Origin: DASZYF01 sp035545535
GTDB lineage: Bacteria > Actinomycetota > Actinomycetes > Mycobacteriales > CAJCIY01
Assembly (NCBI GenBank): GCA_035545535.1
Contig: DASZYF010000055.1
Span: 1 to 17,002, forward strand
Reading direction: 5' to 3'
DNA: 17,002 bases
Below, one piece after another: positions 1 to 6,150 of this stretch. Positions within the stretch are counted from its first letter, which is position 1; the number at the start of each line of letters is the position of its first letter. The translations under genes and the position numbers were made by a program. The notes beneath the pieces were generated by a model. The model searched no databases. It saw only the letters and a program-made list of their open reading frames with translations, and was not told the DNA's origin.

Positions 1-117
1 GGCGGACGTGGCCTGCTCATCCTCAACGGCCTGGCCGACTGGGGCGTGCAGACCATCGACGGCGGCAAGCGGGTGTGGGCCCGCCTTCCCGGTGGACGTA
101 GCGCCAGCCGGCCCTAG
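1..117 (+). CDS. C-terminal fragment of an RsbW/anti-sigma-type ATP-binding (HATPase) protein
   Basis: The frame is open from base 1 and closes with TAG at 115-117, giving the last 38 residues of a protein whose start lies outside the window. The fragment contains GRGLLILNGLADWGV, then a GGKRVWARL strand. This matches the usual C-terminal end of the RsbW/SpoIIAB-like histidine-kinase ATPase fold, in which a G-x-G-L box (ATP lid and helix) is followed by a final beta strand of the form GGKxVWxxL. Such proteins act in the cytoplasm as anti-sigma factors or stress-response kinases. The family call rests on this short tail alone. It is too short to tell an anti-sigma factor from an ATPase domain fused to a PP2C phosphatase. 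No link to the downstream transport operon is evident, because a 151-bp gap with its own regulatory palindromes separates them. Confidence 0.6.
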   Translation, partial: GGRGLLILNGLADWGVQTIDGGKRVWARLPGGRSASRP

Positions 118-197
118 CCGGGCGCACGGCGCGAGCCGCCACGCGCGCCCGTCGCGGGCGGGTCGTGCTGAGGAGCGGGTACCGGACAAAAGCGACG

Positions 198-210
198 AAC
201 GTCACACGTT
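198..210. promoter_or_regulatory. Short perfect inverted repeat beside the operator
   Basis: AACGT-cac-ACGTT is a perfect 5+3+5 inverted repeat. It ends one base before the 19-bp palindrome at 212-230. It could be a second regulator site, or a chance dyad in a short region. The side-by-side arrangement in an otherwise GC-rich gap is the only support. Confidence 0.3.
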
Positions 211-211
211 G

Positions 212-230
212 TAGTACACTCAGTTCACTA
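212..230. promoter_or_regulatory. 19-bp palindromic operator upstream of the transport operon
   Basis: The sequence TAGTACACTCAGTTCACTA reads as TAGT-nn-ACT-n-AGT-nn-ACTA, a dyad with 14 of 18 arm positions paired around a central base. The size and symmetry are typical of sites bound by TetR- or GntR-type dimers. It lies 38 bp upstream of the GTG start of the exported-protein gene and overlaps a possible -10 box, so repression is the simpler reading. It does not resemble the AGTGGCAGT-type operator found elsewhere in this window, so a different regulator is expected. Confidence 0.5.
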
Positions 231-268
231 AGTCGGCTGACCTGGCGCGTGCGGCGATGGGAGCTTGA

Positions 269-1762
269 GTGCCCGACCGGCGGCAATCGACGACGCGGTC
301 GATCGTGCGGGTGGCCGCGCTCGCGGTGGCCGGCTGCTCGCTGGCCGGTCTCGCCCTCGCGCACGGCCCGGCGGCCGGAGCGGTCGGCGCCAACGCCTTC
401 GACGGCACCGCCGCGGGCTACGGCTTCACGACGCTGATCCAGAACGGATCGATCCCCGCGGGCATCTCCCCCGAGCTGGACGGTCCGAGCGCGCAGGCCC
501 ACCTCGACTCGCTCGGCGACTCCGACGCGTTCGCCGCGGCGCCCTACCTGGGCGAGGACGTGACCGGTCTGCCGGGCCTCGCCTCGGGCCTGGCCGGCAT
601 CCCGCTGCCGGCGGACCCGCTCTACGTGAGCACCTCGGTCGGCGACCCGAAGAAGACCGCCAACGCCGGGCCGATCAGCCTCACCGCCACGAGCCGCGCC
701 GGCCACGCCAGCAGCGAGGCCGCCGTCGCGTCGGGCAGCACGGGCGCCACCAGCAACGCCGACGTGACGGTCGACCCCGACCAGTCGGTGCAGGCCATCA
801 CCACGTCGGTGATCCGCGGGCTCGACATCGCCGGCGTGGTCAACGTCTCCGCCGTCGACACCAGCGCCGAAGCCGACCGCGCCAGCGACGGCACGGTGAC
901 CACCCACAGCACGCTGACCATCGGGCACATCACGGTGCCCGGCCTCGCGCTGTCCATCCCGGACTGCCTGCCGAACTCCGTGCCGCTGCCGGTCGGCGGC
1001 GTGCCGACGTTGCCGACGCTGCCCGCCTTCTGCACGTCGCAGGTGCCCGGCCTCAAGACGTTCGCAGGCAAGACCCTCACCGCGCCCGACCTGTCGTTCC
1101 ACGATGGAACCTTCAGCGTCAACGTCTTCCCCGAGGCGGGGGGCCCGTCGCAAGCGATCCCCATCCCCGCCGACACCGTCTTCACGGCGTTGGCCGCCGC
1201 CGGCGTCACCGCGACCTACCAGAAGCCGCTCGCGCTCAAGGACAACGCCGGGAAGACGGACGGGGTCCAGGGCGCGAGCCTGACCTTCGCCACCACGCTG
1301 CCCTCTCCGCCCCCGCCGATCTCCAGCGAGCTCAGCGGCACGACGACGATCACGAGCACGATCGGCAACGTCAGCGCCCACGTCGACTACACCGTGGTGC
1401 CCGACGTCCCGGACGGCGTGACCGTTCCCGTCACGACGAACCCGCTGCCGGCCGGCACGGGCACGACGCCGGTCGGCACGTCTCCCGGGAGCACCGCGGG
1501 AGCGGCCGGCTCCACCGGAGGCGGTGCCTTCACCGACCCCGGGACCGGAGCCGTGACCGGAGCGCCGACCGACGGCGCGATCCCCCAGGTCGCCGCGCCT
1601 CAGGGCGTCGGCGGCGCACCACCGCAGCCCGAGGCACTGCGCACGAGCAACGAGCACCGGCTGGCGAACATCTACCCGATCCTCGTCATCGCCGGCCTGC
1701 TCGCCTACGCGATGACCCACGTCGCACGGACTTCTGGAAGGCGGTTCCGGTGGATCTCATGA
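269..1762 (+). CDS. Exported protein with signal peptide and C-terminal membrane anchor, function unknown
   Basis: I do not recognise this 497-residue protein as a named family. The N-terminus has an arginine-bearing n-region and a hydrophobic stretch (about 15-31), consistent with a Sec signal. A VAGC sequence ending at Cys23 could be a lipobox, but hydrophobicity continues past it, so ordinary cleavage further on is equally possible. The body (about 40-390) is rich in Ser, Thr, Val, Asp and Gly, with short alternating hydrophobic stretches that suggest beta structure. A Pro/Gly/Thr stalk follows (about 395-457), then a single membrane helix (about 468-486) and a short basic tail (RRFR). The protein is therefore probably displayed outside the membrane and held at its C-terminus. 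The GTG start is supported by GGGAG five bases upstream. The stop overlaps the next gene's ATG (ATGA), so it is very likely cotranslated with the transporter genes and may be an envelope component of that importer. Confidence 0.8.
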   Translation: MPDRRQSTTRSIVRVAALAVAGCSLAGLALAHGPAAGAVGANAFDGTAAGYGFTTLIQNGSIPAGISPELDGPSAQAHLDSLGDSDAFAAAPYLGEDVTGLPGLASGLAGIPLPADPLYVSTSVGDPKKTANAGPISLTATSRAGHASSEAAVASGSTGATSNADVTVDPDQSVQAITTSVIRGLDIAGVVNVSAVDTSAEADRASDGTVTTHSTLTIGHITVPGLALSIPDCLPNSVPLPVGGVPTLPTLPAFCTSQVPGLKTFAGKTLTAPDLSFHDGTFSVNVFPEAGGPSQAIPIPADTVFTALAAAGVTATYQKPLALKDNAGKTDGVQGASLTFATTLPSPPPPISSELSGTTTITSTIGNVSAHVDYTVVPDVPDGVTVPVTTNPLPAGTGTTPVGTSPGSTAGAAGSTGGGAFTDPGTGAVTGAPTDGAIPQVAAPQGVGGAPPQPEALRTSNEHRLANIYPILVIAGLLAYAMTHVARTSGRRFRWIS

Positions 1763-2133
1763 AGGTCGTGCGGGCACTCAGCGACCGCGTCGGCGCGGCC
1801 GTCTTCGCCGCGCTCGGCGCGCTCGCGCTGCTGCTCGGGTGGATCGGCGTGAGCCGCACCGGCTACGTGTCGGAGCAGATGCCGTACATCATCTCCGGCG
1901 GCCTGCTCGGCATCTTCCTGCTGGGGGCCGGCGGCGTGCTCTGGCTGTCGGCCGACCTCCGTGACGACTGGCGCAAGCTCGACGCCCTCGACGAGACCAT
2001 GAACAGGCTCGAGGAGACGCTGCGCACGACGACGGCGGTCCCGTCGGTCGAGCCGCCGACCGATCAGCTGCCGGCGGTGACCACCCGAGCTCGCCGCGCG
2101 GCCGGGACGCGCGCCCGCGGCGGGAGCGCGTGA
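1759..2133 (+). CDS. Small two-helix membrane protein, paralogue of the next gene
   Basis: This 124-residue protein starts at an ATG that overlaps the previous stop as ATGA. Two hydrophobic helices are clear (about 11-31 and 42-63). They are joined by a short polar loop, GVSRTGYVSEQ, and followed by a charged stretch (about 65-90, WRKLDALDETMNRLEETL) that could form a short coiled coil. A Pro/Thr/Arg-rich disordered tail ends the protein. The core LLGW-x-GVS-x-T, the loop, the second helix and the LWLSA-x-(L/F)R end are repeated in the next gene, so the two arose by duplication. The function is unknown. The tight overlap on both sides suggests a membrane subunit or assembly factor working with the exported protein and the Liv-type permease. 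Confidence 0.8.
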   Translation: MKVVRALSDRVGAAVFAALGALALLLGWIGVSRTGYVSEQMPYIISGGLLGIFLLGAGGVLWLSADLRDDWRKLDALDETMNRLEETLRTTTAVPSVEPPTDQLPAVTTRARRAAGTRARGGSA

Positions 2134-2672
2134 CGGCGCAGACCGCCTCCCCCGCGGCGGTGCGCCCGCGCAGCGTGCGTTCGACGACCCCGGAGCGCAC
2201 GACCTCGAAGCAGCAGGTGACCCCGGAGCAGCTGCCCTCGCTGCCCTGGCGTCGCAGCGACCTGCGCCAGCTCGTCATGCTGGCGAGCGTCGGCGCGATC
2301 GTGATGCTGCTGGGCTGGGAAGGCGTCAGCGAGACCGACGACTACAACACCCAGCTGATCTGGATCGTCGTCGGCGCGAGCGGGCTCATCGTCGCGGCGC
2401 TCGGCGCCGGACTGTGGCTCTCGGCCGGCTTCCGCAACGTGCGCGAGCGCATGCTCGCCGTGCCGGACGAGACCGCCGCCTACCTGGCCATGCTCGACGG
2501 CGCGCCCGCGCCGGAGCGCGACCGGGCGAGCGTCGCGGGCCTCGTGACCGCTCCCGGGATGACGCGCTGGCACCACGCCGACTGCCTGCTCGTGCAGGGC
2601 AAGCGCGGTCTCCGAACCGTCGATCCGGCCCGCGAACCGGAGCTCCGAGCCTGCGACGTGTGCAACCCGTGA
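2130..2672 (+). CDS. Two-helix membrane protein with C-terminal Cys/His putative zinc-binding tail
   Basis: This 180-residue protein starts at a GTG overlapping the previous stop (GTGA). A polar N-terminus of about 42 residues precedes two membrane helices (about 46-63 and 75-97), with LLGW-x-GVS-x-T between them and GLWLSAGFR after them, as in the preceding paralogue. The extra part is the C-terminus. H148, H149 and C152 (RWHHADC) are followed by C175 and C178 (LRACDVCNP). The spacing (H-x2/3-C, about 22 residues, C-x2-C-x-P) resembles small Ada-like metal-binding modules of the form xHxxxC...LRPCxxCxP. I infer a zinc or redox site on one side of the membrane. No specific function can be assigned. 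The stop overlaps the permease start (GTGA). Confidence 0.8.
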   Translation: MTAQTASPAAVRPRSVRSTTPERTTSKQQVTPEQLPSLPWRRSDLRQLVMLASVGAIVMLLGWEGVSETDDYNTQLIWIVVGASGLIVAALGAGLWLSAGFRNVRERMLAVPDETAAYLAMLDGAPAPERDRASVAGLVTAPGMTRWHHADCLLVQGKRGLRTVDPAREPELRACDVCNP

Positions 2673-4582
2673 GCATCAGCGACTACACGCCCTACATCGT
2701 CGGCGGCATCACCGACGGCAGCCTCTACGGGCTCGCCGCCATGGGGCTGGTCCTGTCGTACAAGACGTCCGGCGTGTTCAACGTCGGCTACGGCGCGATC
2801 TCCGCGGCGGCGGCCTTCTGCTTCTACTCGCTGCACGTAAGCGCCGGCCTCGCGTGGGGCTTCGCCGCCCTGCTCACCGTCGGGGTGTTCGGCCCGCTCC
2901 TCGGGCTGGCCATGGAGGTGCTGGCGCGCGGCCTGGCGCGGGTGCCGTCGTCGTCGCGGCTCGTCGGCACGGTCGGGCTGCTCATCGGGCTGCTGTCGCT
3001 CGCACAGATCATCTACGGCGATCAGCCCAAGCAGCTGCCGGTGTTCCTGCCGGACGGCCGGGCGTTCCGGGTCGGCGGCGCGAACGTCACCTGGGCCCAG
3101 CTCATCACGCTGCTCCTCGGGACCGGCGCCGCCGTCGCGCTCTACGTGTTCTTCCGGCGCACCCGCACCGGCCGCGCGATGCGGGCCGTCGTCGACGACC
3201 CCGACCTGCTCGACATGACCGGGCTGGCCCCCGTGGCGATCCGCCGCCGGGCGTGGATCATCAGCTGCGCCTTCGCGGCGATGGCCGGTCCGCTGCTCGC
3301 CACCAAGGAGAGCGTGGACGCCGTCTTGCTCTCACTGCTCGTCATCCAGGCGTTCGGCGCGGCCTCGGCGGGCTTCTTCACCAGCCTGCCCCTCGCCTTC
3401 GTCGGCGGCATCGGAGTGGGTGTGCTGCAGGAGCTCACCACGAAGCAGATCAGCGGGCACCTCTCGCTGCAGAACCTCGACGTCGCCGTGCCGTTCCTGG
3501 TGCTGTTCCTGGTCCTGATCTTCGCGCCGCGGGCGAAGCTCGCCGAGGTCGGCCGGGCCGTGAAGCTGAAGGTGCCGCCGCCGAGCCGGCTGAGCCCGCG
3601 CACGCAGACCGTCGGCGCGCTCCTCGTCATCGCCCTGCTCGCGATCGTTCCCTACGTCGTCGACACCAAGCTGCCCATCTGGGACGCGGCGCTCCCCTAC
3701 GCGCTCGTCCTCATGTCACTCGGCCTGCTCGTGCGCACGTCCGGCCAGGTGTCGCTCTGCCAGGTCGGTCTGATGGCCGTCGGTGCGGCCGCGGGCGGCC
3801 ACCTCCTGCAGTCGCACGTCCCCTGGGGCATCGCGCTCATCGTGTCGGGACTCGTCGCCGTGCCGGTCGGCGCCATCGTCGCGATCCCGGCGATCCGGCT
3901 GTCAGGCCTCTACCTCGGGCTCGCCACGCTGGGCGTCGGCGTGCTGCTCGACAAGTTCTTCTACACGCAGTCGTTCATGTTCGGTGTCACCGGCGGCCTG
4001 CACGCGCCGCGGCCGCACGTCCTCGGGCTGCAGACCGACAAGGGCTACTGGTACGTGATGCTCGCGATCGTCGTCGCGTGCGCGGGCGTCGTCACCCTCA
4101 TCGAACGGTCGCGGCTCGGCCGGCTGCTGCGCGGCTTGGGAGATGCGCCGACCGCACTGACCACCGCGGGGCTCGACATCAACGTGACCAAGGTCATCGT
4201 GTTCTGCGTCGCGGCGCTGCTCGCCGGCCTCGGCGGTGCGCTGTCGGCGTCGCTCAACGAGCAGATCGACGGCTCGTCGTTCCCGTACCTGTACTCGCTG
4301 ATCCTCCTCGCCGTCATGGCCATCGCGGGTCGGGCGACCGTGCCGACCGCGATCGTCGGTGCGCTCGCCTACCAGGTGCTGCCGGGCTACATCGGCAACG
4401 CGACGTTCAGCCAGTGGCTCCAGGTGGCGTTCGGCGTCGGCGCCATCGTCGCCGCACTGCTGTCGAGCGGTGGCGCGTCGGTCGCGCGGCTGCAGCAGTA
4501 CGTCACCGCGACCGGGCGCGAGCGCCCGGGACCACTCGTGGCCCGGCTGTCCACCACCCGACGGCCCGTCCCGTCCGCCTGA
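2669..4582 (+). CDS. Fused LivH-LivM-type ABC transporter permease
   Basis: This 637-residue polytopic protein joins both membrane subunits of a branched-chain amino acid-type (HAAT) importer. The LivH half (about 1-290) has the early FNVGYGAISA signature and the cytoplasmic ATPase-coupling loop GRAMRAVVDDPDLLDMTGL (168-186). The linker (about 288-312) is basic and proline-rich. The LivM half (about 313-610) has SGQVSLCQVGLMAVGA (358-373), RLSGLYLGLATLG (410-422) and the coupling loop RLLRGLGDAPTALTTAGLDI (485-504). Each half is near the usual length of the separate proteins (about 300 residues). Homologues often carry small organic acids, aromatic compounds or steroid-type acids rather than amino acids. 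The chosen GTG start overlaps the previous stop (GTGA) and places the first residues directly before the first helix. The expected ATPases (LivG, LivF) are not in this window and must be supplied from elsewhere. Confidence 0.9.
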   Translation: MSISDYTPYIVGGITDGSLYGLAAMGLVLSYKTSGVFNVGYGAISAAAAFCFYSLHVSAGLAWGFAALLTVGVFGPLLGLAMEVLARGLARVPSSSRLVGTVGLLIGLLSLAQIIYGDQPKQLPVFLPDGRAFRVGGANVTWAQLITLLLGTGAAVALYVFFRRTRTGRAMRAVVDDPDLLDMTGLAPVAIRRRAWIISCAFAAMAGPLLATKESVDAVLLSLLVIQAFGAASAGFFTSLPLAFVGGIGVGVLQELTTKQISGHLSLQNLDVAVPFLVLFLVLIFAPRAKLAEVGRAVKLKVPPPSRLSPRTQTVGALLVIALLAIVPYVVDTKLPIWDAALPYALVLMSLGLLVRTSGQVSLCQVGLMAVGAAAGGHLLQSHVPWGIALIVSGLVAVPVGAIVAIPAIRLSGLYLGLATLGVGVLLDKFFYTQSFMFGVTGGLHAPRPHVLGLQTDKGYWYVMLAIVVACAGVVTLIERSRLGRLLRGLGDAPTALTTAGLDINVTKVIVFCVAALLAGLGGALSASLNEQIDGSSFPYLYSLILLAVMAIAGRATVPTAIVGALAYQVLPGYIGNATFSQWLQVAFGVGAIVAALLSSGGASVARLQQYVTATGRERPGPLVARLSTTRRPVPSA

Positions 4583-4598
4583 GCACCGAGGAGCTGTT

Positions 4599-6101
4599 GT
4601 GAAGCGCCGACCCCTTGCCGTGACGATCGCGGCGGCCGCGTGCGCGCTGAGCGCGTGCGGCACGCAGCTCTCGCACGACCGGATCGTGGCCGACTACAAC
4701 GGCGGCGGAGCGCGCGGAGCCGCCGCCGGCACCGCACCCGACGGGACCGGCGCGGTTCCCACGCAGGCCGTCGGCGCCGCCCCGACGGTGGCCGGGCCCA
4801 CCACCGGCACCGGGCCCGTGACGGCACCGACCGCCGGCGCGGTCACCGGTGGCCAACCCGTCGCGGTGCCCCCCGCGGGCAGCGTCACCGGCGCTCCTCC
4901 CGCCGGCGCGAGCACCGCGCCCACGAGCACCAGGGCGGGAGGGCCCGCTCCGACCGCGGGCCGGTCCGGTGCGGCGACGGCCGCGTGCACCACGTCGGGC
5001 GCCCCCGTGGTGCTCGGCCAGGTCGGCACCTTCAGCGGCGTGGTCGGCGCCGTGTTCAGCCAGGCGAAGACCGCGCTGGCGATCTGGGCCAACGACATCA
5101 ACTCCCGGGGCGGCCTCGCGTGCCACCCGGTGCGGGTGGTCTCGAAGGACGACGGCGGCAGTCCGGCGAACGCCAACAGCGCTGTGCAGGACCTCGTCAA
5201 GAACGACCACGCCATCGCCATCGTCGGCTCGATGGTCGCGACGACGGTGTCCGGGCTGCAGCAGGGCATCGACCAGACCGGCGTCCCGGCCGTCGGGGGT
5301 GACGCGGCGAACCCGATCTGGACCACCGACCCGTTGTTCCGGGTCGAGGGCGGCACCTTCGACCCGAGCCTGCTCGGCATGGCGCACCTGGCCGCCCTGG
5401 CGAGCAAGCCGAAGATCGGCCTGCTGTACTGCATCGAAGCCGCGATCTGCAGCCAGTCCGGCCCGATCCTGACCAAGGGCGCACCCGAGGTCGGAGCCCA
5501 GATCGTCTACAGCGCATCGGTGTCGATCACGCAGCCCTCCTTCACCGCGCAGTGCCAGTCGGCCAAGAACGCGGGAGCGCAGTCGCTGATCCTCGGCCTC
5601 GACTCCTCCGGCGTGCAGCGCCTCGCCCGCGACTGCGTCGCCCTCGACTACCACCCCTTGCTCATCACCACCGCCACCGCCCTCAACGGCCCGTCGATCG
5701 CCGACGACCCGAACCTGCAGGGCATGCAGACGACGTCGCGGGTGGCGCCCTGGATGCAGACCGACACCCCGGGCGGCGCCGCGTTCCTGGCGGCCGTCCA
5801 GCGCTACGCACCCACGCTGGCCGTCGACGAGGCCGGGGCGGAGGGCTGGGCCAGCGCCAAGCTGCTGGAGGCGGCCGTCAACGCTCTCGGCGCGTCCGCC
5901 CGAGGCGACCTCACCCCCGCGCTGATCATCAAGGGACTCGGCCTGGTCAAGAACGAGACCCTCGGCGGGTTGTCGCCGGCCATCACGTTCACCGCCGGCA
6001 AGGCCTCACCCGAGAACCCGTGCTACTACATCGAGGTCCTGACCAACAAGGCGTGGACGGCACCGCAGGGCAGCACCAAGATCTGCGGGCCGGCCTCGTA
6101 G
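4599..6101 (+). CDS. Liv-type (Peripla_BP_6) substrate-binding lipoprotein with long disordered linker
   Basis: This 500-residue protein starts at a GTG with GAGGAG at 4588-4593. A basic n-region (KRR), a short hydrophobic core and a lipobox LSAC ending at Cys20 show export and lipid anchoring to the outer face of the membrane. Residues of about 36-128 form a Gly/Ala/Pro/Thr-rich low-complexity linker. The binding domain (about 135-495) begins with VVLGQVGTFSGVVG and has the family pattern of ANDINSRGG, then PVRVVSKDDGGSPANANSAV, then IVGSMVATTVSGLQ. It delivers the ligand to the fused permease encoded 16 bp upstream. Several Cys residues in the domain could form disulfides. The ligand cannot be read from the sequence. 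The downstream catabolic genes suggest a carboxylate of a steroid or isoprenoid rather than an amino acid. Confidence 0.9.
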   Translation: MKRRPLAVTIAAAACALSACGTQLSHDRIVADYNGGGARGAAAGTAPDGTGAVPTQAVGAAPTVAGPTTGTGPVTAPTAGAVTGGQPVAVPPAGSVTGAPPAGASTAPTSTRAGGPAPTAGRSGAATAACTTSGAPVVLGQVGTFSGVVGAVFSQAKTALAIWANDINSRGGLACHPVRVVSKDDGGSPANANSAVQDLVKNDHAIAIVGSMVATTVSGLQQGIDQTGVPAVGGDAANPIWTTDPLFRVEGGTFDPSLLGMAHLAALASKPKIGLLYCIEAAICSQSGPILTKGAPEVGAQIVYSASVSITQPSFTAQCQSAKNAGAQSLILGLDSSGVQRLARDCVALDYHPLLITTATALNGPSIADDPNLQGMQTTSRVAPWMQTDTPGGAAFLAAVQRYAPTLAVDEAGAEGWASAKLLEAAVNALGASARGDLTPALIIKGLGLVKNETLGGLSPAITFTAGKASPENPCYYIEVLTNKAWTAPQGSTKICGPAS

Positions 6102-6119
6102 CGAAGCCTCGGCCGCGAA

Positions 6120-6139
6120 AGTGGCAGTCGACTGCCATT
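6120..6139. promoter_or_regulatory. Operator copy 1 (shared palindrome) upstream of the fused acyl-CoA dehydrogenase
   Basis: AGTGGCAGTCGACTGCCATT has arms AGTGGCAGT and ACTGCCATT around CG, with a perfect 16-bp core (6122-6137) and one mismatch in the outer arms. It fills most of the 49-bp gap between the binding-protein gene and the acyl-CoA dehydrogenase start. It shares the flanking GCGAAAGTGGCAGT with copy 2 near 9204. TAGTGT (6139-6144) at its right edge fits a TAnnnT -10 box, so a bound dimer would cover the promoter. The best candidate ligand is the TetR protein encoded at 12702. Confidence 0.75.
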
Positions 6140-6150
6140 AGTGTGCCCGC

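Larger units (their letters stand above)
118..268 (+). promoter_or_regulatory. Gene-free promoter region of the transport operon
   Basis: This 151-bp gap lies between the end of the ATPase fragment and the GTG start at 269. The first part (146-160) has a small GC-rich inverted repeat, CGCCCG-tcg-CGGGCG, without a T run; it could be a weak terminator for the upstream gene. The stretch 198-230 is less GC-rich than its surroundings and holds two palindromes, annotated separately. A GGGAG Shine-Dalgarno sequence at 259-263 sits five bases before the GTG start. TACACT (215-220) fits a loose TAnnnT -10 box and lies inside the larger palindrome, so a bound repressor would block it. No convincing -35 box is visible. 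Confidence 0.5.

Noticed and set aside
23..1720. Long open frame on the minus strand opposite the exported-protein gene
   Set aside because: Its translation is Arg/Gly/Asp-rich without motifs, and it covers a gene with signal peptide and anchor on the + strand. This is a common artefact at high GC; the same applies to the other long opposite-strand frames.
6080..6120. Terminator after the binding-protein gene
   Set aside because: Only a 5-bp CGGCC/GGCCG pairing with a long loop is visible. Read-through into the dehydrogenase gene is possible.
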